A stretch of DNA of 64,000 nt from Actinoplanes sp. SE50/110 (lineage in GTDB: Bacteria > Actinomycetota > Actinomycetes > Mycobacteriales > Micromonosporaceae). The DNA lies in assembly GCF_900119315.1 (NCBI RefSeq), contig NZ_LT827010.1, positions 6,792,494 through 6,856,493 of the forward strand. The letters are read 5' to 3'. Both the position numbers and the translations under genes were made by a program. Shown here piece after piece: positions 48,172-56,009 of this stretch. Below the pieces are notes generated by a model that worked only from the letters and a program-made list of their open reading frames with translations, had not been told where the DNA came from and ran no database searches. The stretch's first letter is position 1. Each line of letters starts with the position of its first letter.

Positions 48172-50013
48172 TCAATGGGTCTCCAAAGCTCCCAGATCCC
48201 GTTTGCCGGTGCGCGCCGCTCCGGTGGCGTCCACCGGCGCGACGGGGAAGCCCACCGCGGAGTTGATGGCGGGGCTGGCGCTCTCGAGTCGGAAGTCGCC
48301 GTTGGCCGGGTCGACGAACTGAGGGTCGCCGGTGCGCCGGTGCGGGTCGCTGACGGTGCTTGTGCCGACGATGAGGTTGGAGTCGAAAGTCACGTCGGTG
48401 ACCGCCGATCGGGTGGCCGCGGTGACAGCGCCCCGGCTGACCAGGATGTTGTTGGTGACACGTACGTCGGTGGCCCGGATAACGCTCATGTTGTCCTGGA
48501 TCGACGGCTGTGCGCCGTTGTGGTAGACGGTGTTGTTGACGACGTCGACGTGGGCGCTGCGGAAGACGTTGATCCCACGGGCGCCATTGTCATAGGACAG
48601 GTTGTTCTCCACCAAGGTGCGGCCTTGGTACGGAGTTTTGATCCTGGCGTCCCGGTTGTCGAACGAGTCGACGATGATGCCGCCGCCGTCTGTGATGGTC
48701 TTGAAGCCGCTGCAGCCACACTTCACGAACGAGGCATTGTCCCGCACCACGTTGCCGTGGACGACGAGCTTGGCGCCGGTGGTGCCGTCGCTGTTCCAGG
48801 CCTCGAAGAGGGAGATGCCGCTGCCGCCGAACGGCGACCAGTTGCTGTTGCCGAAGCTCAGATTATTCGTCACCTGGACGTAGTCGGAGTGCATGGCACT
48901 GATGCCGACGAGCGGGCAGCCGTAGACGGTGTTGCCGTGGATGCGCACGTGGTGTGGGTACGTCGACTCGCCGCCGCCGAACGGCTCGGACACGGCGATG
49001 CAGCTGGTGTTGATCATCGGGTCTTTCTCGTCGCCGTTGCGGGCCGCGTCTTTCTGTTTTGCGGTCAGCCGGTCCGTGGCACCGTGCACGGTGAGCCCGG
49101 TGACGATGATGTACCGGGCGTTCACGGCGACGCCTTGCCAGCCGGCGGCCTCGATCCGCGGATCGGCTCCCGGCGCACTCGCGTACGTGATCCATTTGTC
49201 CGGCGTGCCGGAGTGCCTGATGCCGAGAACGAACTGTCTTCCGGGGGCGGAGTAGGTTCCGTTGCCGATCACCACGGTGTCGCCCGGCCGGGTCATGTCG
49301 GCTGCTCGCTGCAGAGTGCGCAGGGCGGTGGCGGCGGTGAGACCCGACTGCTTGTCGTCGCCGGTGGCGCTGACGTACAGATGACGGCCGCCCTGGGTAG
49401 GTGCGAGAGTGCCGGCCGCCCACGTAGGTCCACCGATTCCCGCTCCGGCGGTGCGCCCGGCCGATCGCGCCGGCGCTCCGGTGCCCGCGGAGTCGATCAC
49501 GGTGAGGGTGATCCGGATCGGGACCCCGGTGGTCCCCTTGCCGTCGGCGCGGCTGTACGGAGTGACCACCACGGTGTGCTTGCCGGCGGCGGGCGTCCAC
49601 GGGAGGACGTCCTTACCGTTCTCGGCGTCCCCGCTGAGCAGGTATGGCTGGTGATTCTCGACCCTGGTGGTCCGGCCGTCGACCTGGAACCGAATACTGC
49701 CGACCTTCCCCACGGGATTCGCTTGAACACTCAGCTCGCGGGTGCCCAACGCCGCCAGGTCCACGGTCTCATCACCGCTCAGCGGCTTCCGGCCGGACAC
49801 CGGTCGATTGCCGACGGCGTCGAGCAGGGTCAGATCGCGGATCGCCGGTTTGTCGTCGGCGAAGGCTCCGATACGGGCGGTGACGCCGACTGCCGCGACA
49901 GTGACCGCGGCGGAAACGGCGATGAGAAGTGTCCGGCGGCGGCGCGACCCGGCGGCGGGCCAGGCGACATGCAAGGACTGAGGCACGACTACTCCGAGGG
50001 ATTGTTCGTTCAC
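48172..50013 (-). CDS. Exported or membrane-anchored right-handed beta-helix protein
   Basis: A ~613-residue protein. A hydrophobic helix (TLLIAVSAAVTVAAVGVTAR) follows a short cytoplasmic start, then an Ig-like/linker region (~60-210), and a right-handed parallel beta-helix from HLYVSATGDDKQSGLT through GNTVYG, NNLSFGNSN, VENNLSYDNGARGINVF and VVNNTVYHNG turns. Such helices bind or cut acidic polysaccharides. The helix is clearly paralogous to that of the sigma-fusion protein encoded at 50897, sharing GGRxLYVS, SGTPDxWITxA, GLTVxG and N-x-SCIAV in order. GTG 50013 is chosen; ATG 50085 is possible. Function (lyase, adhesin or sensor decoy) is unknown. Confidence 0.82.
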   Translation of the reverse strand: MNEQSLGVVVPQSLHVAWPAAGSRRRRTLLIAVSAAVTVAAVGVTARIGAFADDKPAIRDLTLLDAVGNRPVSGRKPLSGDETVDLAALGTRELSVQANPVGKVGSIRFQVDGRTTRVENHQPYLLSGDAENGKDVLPWTPAAGKHTVVVTPYSRADGKGTTGVPIRITLTVIDSAGTGAPARSAGRTAGAGIGGPTWAAGTLAPTQGGRHLYVSATGDDKQSGLTAATALRTLQRAADMTRPGDTVVIGNGTYSAPGRQFVLGIRHSGTPDKWITYASAPGADPRIEAAGWQGVAVNARYIIVTGLTVHGATDRLTAKQKDAARNGDEKDPMINTSCIAVSEPFGGGESTYPHHVRIHGNTVYGCPLVGISAMHSDYVQVTNNLSFGNSNWSPFGGSGISLFEAWNSDGTTGAKLVVHGNVVRDNASFVKCGCSGFKTITDGGGIIVDSFDNRDARIKTPYQGRTLVENNLSYDNGARGINVFRSAHVDVVNNTVYHNGAQPSIQDNMSVIRATDVRVTNNILVSRGAVTAATRSAVTDVTFDSNLIVGTSTVSDPHRRTGDPQFVDPANGDFRLESASPAINSAVGFPVAPVDATGAARTGKRDLGALETH

Positions 50014-50402
50014 AGAATGCTCGCCAGGATTCGTTCGGCGGCTCCCCCAAACTAGCCACAGCACCTTTCTAATGCGAACCCGCATCAGTCATTTCAAGAA
50101 AACTTAAGGGTGAAAGAGCTCGATCTCCAGGTGCTGATGCCGCAGTAATATCGAATTGCTTATGAATCGACGTTTGCGATTTTCTACGAAAAATATTCCG
50201 CTCCGGATTTCGTGTTACGCCGACCCGTTCGGTGAGGTCTCCGGAGATGCACGGCGCGCGACTGGCTCGCCGGGTCGCGTCGTGGTCCGCGTGCTCCTCG
50301 AGAGCGGGGCAGAAATTTCCTCGAATCCTGTTACCCCCGCTGACCCCCACGGGTCTCCGCCGCAAAGTCCAGTACCTCGTGCTGGCGGAAGGGAGAACTG
50401 TG
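50014..50402. other. AT-richer divergent intergenic region
   Basis: This 389-base interval has a notably A/T-rich core at about 50090-50220, unlike its surroundings. It must hold the promoters of the beta-helix gene (left) and the LysR-like gene (right). GGGAG at 50391 serves the latter. No clear dyad or gene is seen. Confidence 0.5.
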
Positions 50403-50753
50403 ATGCGACCGGATGGTGGCGAGCCCGAGCATGTCGCGCTGAACTGGGGCGATCTGATGGCCTTCCAGAGGCTCGCCGCGGAGCTCAACTTCACTCGCGC
50501 GGCAGCCCGCCTGAGCATCACCCAGCCGGCCCTGTCGGTACGGATACGTCGGCTGGAGCAGAGCGTCGGAGCTCGGCTGCTCGACCGCAGTACCCGGGTG
50601 GTGCGGTTGACGACGGCGGGTCGCTTGCTCAAAGCCTGGACCGATCACGCCGCCCGCAGCTGGACGGAGGTCCAGAAGATGATGGTGGACCCGCCGGAAC
50701 CTGCTTCCGGTACCGCCACAGCGGTGAACCGGCTGCCCTGCCGTGCCGTATGA
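50403..50753 (+). CDS. LysR-type DNA-binding domain only
   Basis: A 116-residue protein consisting of one LysR-family winged helix-turn-helix: LNWGDLMAFQRLAAELNFTR, AARLSITQPALSVRIRRLEQ, and GARLLDRSTRVVRLTTAG. Full LysR regulators have about 200 further residues of effector domain, which are missing here; the sequence ends after the linker helix. GGGAG precedes ATG 50403. It lies immediately before the first sigma-fusion gene. It may be a DNA-binding-only regulator of that locus or a truncated gene; the helix-turn-helix itself is intact. Confidence 0.75.
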   Translation: MRPDGGEPEHVALNWGDLMAFQRLAAELNFTRAAARLSITQPALSVRIRRLEQSVGARLLDRSTRVVRLTTAGRLLKAWTDHAARSWTEVQKMMVDPPEPASGTATAVNRLPCRAV

Positions 50754-50896
50754 AAGATCATCAACACGATCGGTCAGTCCCGGGCAGGGCGACGACAGCA
50801 CGGCGACGACGGGATGGCTCATGGTCAGGTTGGCCCGCACATGCCGCCGACGGCACGGTGACGATTCCACCCGGTCGTTCTGAAGGGAGTACGCCG

Positions 50897-53221
50897 TTGA
50901 CCCCGCCAAGCGTCGCCGCTGATCTGATCCTGGCGGCACGGGGTGGCGACCAGTCGGCGCTCGACCGGCTGATACGTGATCATCTGGGCCTGGTCTTCAA
51001 CATCGCCGCCCGTACGCTCCCCCGGGCTGATGCCGATGACGTCACCCAGGAGACCATGATCCGAGCGGTGGCCGGCCTGCCCGGTCTGCGCGACCCCAAC
51101 AGCTTCCGGTCCTGGCTGGTAGCCATCGCGGTACGCGAGACCCGGCGTCGCGGCAATCGGCTCGGCGCCGATCAGCAGCGGATCACCTTCGCCGACACCG
51201 ATGACCTGGTCGCCGTCGAGGCCGGCGTCGAGGACCACGTGGTACACCGGGTGGACGTCGCCCGGCAGCGCCGCATGCTCACCGCCGCCACCTCCTGGCT
51301 CGACCCGGATGACCGGGAACTGCTGGGCCTGTGGTGGCTGACGCAGGTCGGCACGATGTCGAGCGCTGAGATGGCCTCAGCGCTGGGCATCTCCGCGGCC
51401 CATGCCCGCGTCCGGCTGCAACGATTGCGTACCCGGCTGCATGCCGGCCGCCTGATCGCCGAGGCGGTCGCCGCGCTGGACACACCGCACAAGTGCGACG
51501 ATTTGCGGGCCCTCGTCAAGGGTTGGGACGGCAGCCCTGCGCCTGTCTGGCGCAAACGGCTGACCAGGCACGTCGACGATTGTGCTCGGTGTGGCGCGCC
51601 CTTCCCGGCCTTGTTGCCGCCGGAGCGGCTGCTGCTCACCGTGCCGTTGCTGGTGCCGCCCGAGCGCCTGTTCGACACGATCGTCGCCGGTCACGAGATG
51701 GTGCCGTCCTCGGCTGACGGGCCGCAGCACCGCGGACGCGGACGGCGCGGTGTCGTCGCCGCCGCGGCTGTACTCGCCGTCGCGCTGGCGGTGGGTCTGT
51801 TCGTCGTCGACCGTTCGCCGGCGCCCGTGGTCGTCACCGCACCGCCGCCGGCCACCTCGGCACCGGCCCACTCGGCCGGTCCCTCGCCGTCGCCGCCGGC
51901 CCCGACATCGACGGTGGCCATTGGCGCGGGTGCCGGTTCCGGTGGGCCCTCCTGGTCGGCGCGACAGCTGCCGCCCACCGACGGTGGCCGCTACCTCTAC
52001 GTCTCGGGTCGGGGCGACGACGGCAACTCGGGTCGGACACGTGACGAGGCACTGCGGACGCTGCGCCGGGCCGGCGAGCTGACCGAGCCGGGTGACACGG
52101 TGCTGGTCGACGACGGCGAGTACAGCGACCCGGGCCGCAACAGCGTGGTGACGATCGAGCGCTCCGGTACGCCGGACCGGTGGATCACCTGGGCTGCGTT
52201 CCCCGGTGCCCACCCGGTGGTCCACGCCGCGCAGTGGCAGGGCATCTGGGTACACGCCTCCTACATCACCGTCGCCGGCCTCACGGTGACCGGGATGCGC
52301 GCGAAACTGAGTCCGCAACAGATCGCGGCGGCGAAGAACGGTGACGTCTCCGATCCGGCCGTGTCCAACAGTTGCATCGCGGTCACCGAGCAGGCCCGCG
52401 CGGATCCGCCCCGGCGGCCCACGCACGTGGTGGTATGGGGTAACACTCTCACCGACTGCACCCTGGCCGGGATCTCCGTGCAGTACGCCGACCATGTGAC
52501 AGCGGCGTACAACGTGACCCGCCGTAACGGCTGGTACTCACCGTACGGCGGCAGCGGGATCTCGTTCTCGAACCTCTGGAACTCCGACGGCCGGACCGAT
52601 GTGAAGATGGTCGTACGGGGAAACGTGAGTTCGGAAAATCAGAACCTCGTCCCATGCCTATGCAGCGGCACCACCCGCAAAATCACCGACGGCAACGGCA
52701 TCATCATCGAGTCATTGACCAACGAGGACGTGCACGGCGCACCGCTGTTCCAAGCTCCTTACACCGGCCGGGTCCTGGTGGAGAACAACGTTTCCTACAA
52801 CAACGGCGGACGCGGCATCAATGTCTTCAAGGGTGCCCACATAGACATCGTGAACAACACTCTCTACCACGACGCCACCCATCCGGCCATCACCACCGAT
52901 CTTGCGATCACCCTCGCCGACGACGTTCGTGTGGTCAACAACATCGTGGTCGCGGGCCGGGGTGTCCCCGCCGCCGAGGTGTCCGGCTCCTCCCGGGTCT
53001 CGTTCGACCACAATCTGCTTGCCGGCAGTCGCTCCACCCCGCCGGATCCGAACCTGCTGACGTCGGCTCCGCATTTTCGGGATGCGGCGGACGGCGACTT
53101 CCGGCTGCGCGCGGGCGATCCGGCCATCGACAGCGGTACCGCGAAGGCTGCTCCCGGCATCGACGCGGACCGCATGCCTCGGACTCGACCAGTGGATCGC
53201 GGAGCGTACGAGGTGCGGTAG
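50897..53221 (+). CDS. ECF sigma / anti-sigma-like zinc domain / TM / beta-helix fusion protein
   Basis: A 774-residue one-protein signalling device. Residues ~10-90 are sigma region 2 (ADADDVTQETMIRAVAGLPG, FRSWLVAIAVRETRRR). Residues ~125-185 are sigma region 4 (LDPDDRELLGLWWL, ALGISAAHARVRLQRL). H225-x-x-x-C229-x-x-C232, with C200 ahead, fits a zinc-binding anti-sigma motif. A transmembrane helix (~285-304) and Pro/Thr linker lead to a right-handed beta-helix (~365-770), placed outside the cell if the N-terminus is inside. TTG 50897 follows GGGAG at seven bases. ECF factors with C-terminal regulatory extensions are known; release by proteolysis on polysaccharide sensing is inference. Confidence 0.85.
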   Translation: MTPPSVAADLILAARGGDQSALDRLIRDHLGLVFNIAARTLPRADADDVTQETMIRAVAGLPGLRDPNSFRSWLVAIAVRETRRRGNRLGADQQRITFADTDDLVAVEAGVEDHVVHRVDVARQRRMLTAATSWLDPDDRELLGLWWLTQVGTMSSAEMASALGISAAHARVRLQRLRTRLHAGRLIAEAVAALDTPHKCDDLRALVKGWDGSPAPVWRKRLTRHVDDCARCGAPFPALLPPERLLLTVPLLVPPERLFDTIVAGHEMVPSSADGPQHRGRGRRGVVAAAAVLAVALAVGLFVVDRSPAPVVVTAPPPATSAPAHSAGPSPSPPAPTSTVAIGAGAGSGGPSWSARQLPPTDGGRYLYVSGRGDDGNSGRTRDEALRTLRRAGELTEPGDTVLVDDGEYSDPGRNSVVTIERSGTPDRWITWAAFPGAHPVVHAAQWQGIWVHASYITVAGLTVTGMRAKLSPQQIAAAKNGDVSDPAVSNSCIAVTEQARADPPRRPTHVVVWGNTLTDCTLAGISVQYADHVTAAYNVTRRNGWYSPYGGSGISFSNLWNSDGRTDVKMVVRGNVSSENQNLVPCLCSGTTRKITDGNGIIIESLTNEDVHGAPLFQAPYTGRVLVENNVSYNNGGRGINVFKGAHIDIVNNTLYHDATHPAITTDLAITLADDVRVVNNIVVAGRGVPAAEVSGSSRVSFDHNLLAGSRSTPPDPNLLTSAPHFRDAADGDFRLRAGDPAIDSGTAKAAPGIDADRMPRTRPVDRGAYEVR

Positions 53222-53370
53222 GCGGCCAGGTCGACCATGAACGGCGTTTCGACGACAGGGTGTCCTGCACAGCGCAGATCGGATTTGTGTTACGCGCCGC
53301 CGTCGGCAGGGTCCACTTGGCGACGGGCTGAGACACAGGCCCTGCTGGCGCTACAGAAGGGGCTTAACCG

Positions 53371-55857
53371 GTGGAACAACGAGCCGTAAGGGCGGCCGAC
53401 GAGGCCACCCTCGCCGAGGCGGCGAAGCGTGGCGACCGTGCCGCGCTCAGCGAACTGATCCGCCGGTGCCTGCCCGTGGTGTATTCGGTCGTGCGCCGGC
53501 GAACCTCAGGGCCCGATGCGGACGACGTCGTGCAGGAGACGTTTCTCCGGGCCGTTCGCCACATCAGCTCCGTGCAGGACCCGGCCAGGTTCCGGTCCTG
53601 GGTTCTGGCCATCGCGGTACGCGAGAGCAACCGGCGCCATTGCATGCACAGCTGGGAGTTCGACCAGTCGGTGGACGAGGACATCGAGGGCGTCGCGGAT
53701 ACGGTTGACCAGGAGAGGCGGATCCTGGCCCGGATGGCACTGAGCGAACAGCGCCGCGAGATCGCCGAGGCGACCGGCTGGCTGGACTCTGACGATCGGG
53801 ATCTGCTCGCTCTCTGGTGGTTGGAACTGGCAGGTGAGCTCGATCGCGAACAGCTTGCCGCGGCTGCCGAGCTCGCCCCTGGCCACCTGCGGGTCCGGCT
53901 GCAGCGGCTACGGGAACGCTTGGACCTGTCCCGTGCCATCATTCGTGTCCTTCGGCTCCAAGGCACCGCACACGGGTGCGCCGTATTGGCCGACGTGGCG
54001 GCCGGCTGGAACGGAACCGCAGCGCCGCTGTGGCGCAAGCGACTGGCCCGGCACCTTGATGAGTGTGAGGGCTGCGGTCGCGCCCGGCACGGTTTGGTGC
54101 CGGCCGACCGGCTGCTCAGTGGGGTTCCGTTGCTGGTAGCGCCGCCGGCCCTCGCCGACGCGGTCGGCACCGCGACGGCGCAGATGGCCGCTTCGAAGGC
54201 TTCCATCGGTGCCCGCCCCAAGCCGGGCCACGTGGGCAAGGTGCTTGCCGGTAAGCCCGCCGCCGTGGCGGCCGCCACGGCAACCATCCTGACATTGAGT
54301 TCGGTGTACGCGTACTCCCGGGCGCAGGCCCCCGCGCCCCGGGAGAGCACCACGTCGCAGACGGTCGTGGCAGCACCGACGACCAGCTTGGGCCCGTCGC
54401 CGGTCGGGTCGGTGTCCGCGCCACCCGTCAGCAGCCCCGCCGACTCGCCACTGACCCGCTATGTGTCCGCCAAGGCGCCGAACGGCGGGAACGGTTCCTT
54501 CGGCCGCCCCTTCAACTCCCTGTCCCAGGCCTGTGCCGCGGTGCCGGTGAACGGCACTCTGCGCCTCGCAGCAGGGGCTTACGACCTGGGTGACAAGACG
54601 TGTGACCTCGCCAAGGGGGCAAGCCTGATCGGTGCGGGGCAGAATGCCGGAGGATCGACGATCACCGGCAGCGCCCCGATTCTGATCCGGGTGCAGAATG
54701 CCACCGAGAGGACCAACCGGCAGCAGATCGCCCGGTTCGCGTTGCGCGGGGGCGTCTCGGCCACGCAACGCGGCCCGGCCGAAACGGGGCTATGGCTCAA
54801 TCGCCTGTACGGTCTGGATGTCCATCACCTGACGGTCCAGAATTTTCGCGCCAACGGCATCAAGCTGGCGGACATCGTCGGGTCGAAGTTCCACGATCTG
54901 ACCTTGAACAACAACGCCGAAGACCGGGGCAACGGTTGCTCCGGCAACTTCACGGTCGGCAACCTGACCGACACGACGATCACCAACCTGACAGCCAGGG
55001 ACAACATCGGCTACGGCATCAAGGCGTCGCCCATCGACGACGGAGCCGGCAACACCAGCGGCGATCTGCGCAACAGTCGCGTCACGATGACCAACGTGGT
55101 GTGGGCCGACATCGACATCGCCGTCAGTCAAGCCCGGTGCGCCAAATGGAACACGCTCGGCGCGGAGTTCTGGAACGTCCGCTCGATCGGCACGAAAATG
55201 ACCCGGCTACGCATCAACGCGCCGCTCTCCCTGGGACAGCTGGGATCATTCGACTCAACGTTCGAGGTCTCGAACTCCTTTTTCGACCTGCCCTGTGACA
55301 GCCGGCGCAACATGTACGCCGTCGAAGCCGGCATGAACGGTCTCTACTTCCACGACAACTACGTCTACTGCGGGCTGTACACCCTCTACAGCGAGGAAGG
55401 CCGCGACATCTCGCAACGCTTCCGGATCGAGAACAACGTCATCGACGGCGCCAGCGGGCCTGGCGTCTTCTGGATGCCACAGGGCATGGAGAATGCCACC
55501 TTCACCGGCAACACGGTCATCTCGAAGATTCGCATTTTCAACCTGGGCGATACGAGGAAGTCCTCGATCACCCTGCGGGACAACATCTTCCTCTCGCGCA
55601 GTGCCGCCCAGCGGCCGTCGCTCGGCCTTGACGGTCCGGGTCTCCAAGTGACCGCCGACCACAATCTCTTCACGAACGTCGGGCCGGTGGGTACCCGGGT
55701 GTCGACCGGCGACCCCTTCCCGAGCCGGGCCGACGTCCAACTTCCCCGCCGGGCGGCGGACCTGAGCCCGTACCGGGTGGCCGGGTCGGGAGTAGCCGCC
55801 CGAGCCGGAGTCGGGGGCCGGCCGGTCGGTGCGGACGTCCCCTTCGAGGTCGGTTGA
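53371..55857 (+). CDS. Second ECF sigma / zinc domain / TM / beta-helix fusion protein
   Basis: An 828-residue protein with the same order as its neighbour. Sigma region 2: DADDVVQETFLRAVRHISSV, FRSWVLAIAVRESNRR. Sigma region 4: LDSDDRDLLALWWLELAGEL, LAPGHLRVRLQRLRERL. Zinc motif: H228-x-x-x-C232-x-x-C235, with C203 ahead. A transmembrane helix (~296-316) is followed by a Ser/Thr/Pro linker and a beta-helix of a different type (RYVSAKAPNGGNGSFGRPF, VHHLTVQNFRANGIKL, FRIENNVIDGASGPGVFW). The extracellular domain is therefore distinct while the cytoplasmic half is paralogous, as if the two sense different glycans. GTG 53371 follows GAAGGGG. It begins 149 bases after the first fusion. Confidence 0.85.
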   Translation: MEQRAVRAADEATLAEAAKRGDRAALSELIRRCLPVVYSVVRRRTSGPDADDVVQETFLRAVRHISSVQDPARFRSWVLAIAVRESNRRHCMHSWEFDQSVDEDIEGVADTVDQERRILARMALSEQRREIAEATGWLDSDDRDLLALWWLELAGELDREQLAAAAELAPGHLRVRLQRLRERLDLSRAIIRVLRLQGTAHGCAVLADVAAGWNGTAAPLWRKRLARHLDECEGCGRARHGLVPADRLLSGVPLLVAPPALADAVGTATAQMAASKASIGARPKPGHVGKVLAGKPAAVAAATATILTLSSVYAYSRAQAPAPRESTTSQTVVAAPTTSLGPSPVGSVSAPPVSSPADSPLTRYVSAKAPNGGNGSFGRPFNSLSQACAAVPVNGTLRLAAGAYDLGDKTCDLAKGASLIGAGQNAGGSTITGSAPILIRVQNATERTNRQQIARFALRGGVSATQRGPAETGLWLNRLYGLDVHHLTVQNFRANGIKLADIVGSKFHDLTLNNNAEDRGNGCSGNFTVGNLTDTTITNLTARDNIGYGIKASPIDDGAGNTSGDLRNSRVTMTNVVWADIDIAVSQARCAKWNTLGAEFWNVRSIGTKMTRLRINAPLSLGQLGSFDSTFEVSNSFFDLPCDSRRNMYAVEAGMNGLYFHDNYVYCGLYTLYSEEGRDISQRFRIENNVIDGASGPGVFWMPQGMENATFTGNTVISKIRIFNLGDTRKSSITLRDNIFLSRSAAQRPSLGLDGPGLQVTADHNLFTNVGPVGTRVSTGDPFPSRADVQLPRRAADLSPYRVAGSGVAARAGVGGRPVGADVPFEVG

Positions 55858-56009
55858 CGCCGGCGGACGCACGCCGGCCGGCTGATCGGTTCTGCCGTAG
55901 CGCGGCCGCCCCGGTGCCGGGCGCGGCGTCGCCGGCGTGACTGCCGGCACTTCGGTGATGACCGGGGAAGCGCTTCAGGCTGACCGGCAAACCCCGCCAG
56001 CGCTGCCGA

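Noticed and set aside
50090..50220. A/T-rich stretch considered as a transfer or insertion border
   Set aside because: It coincides with a divergent promoter region; no inverted repeats, target duplication or integrase gene were seen.
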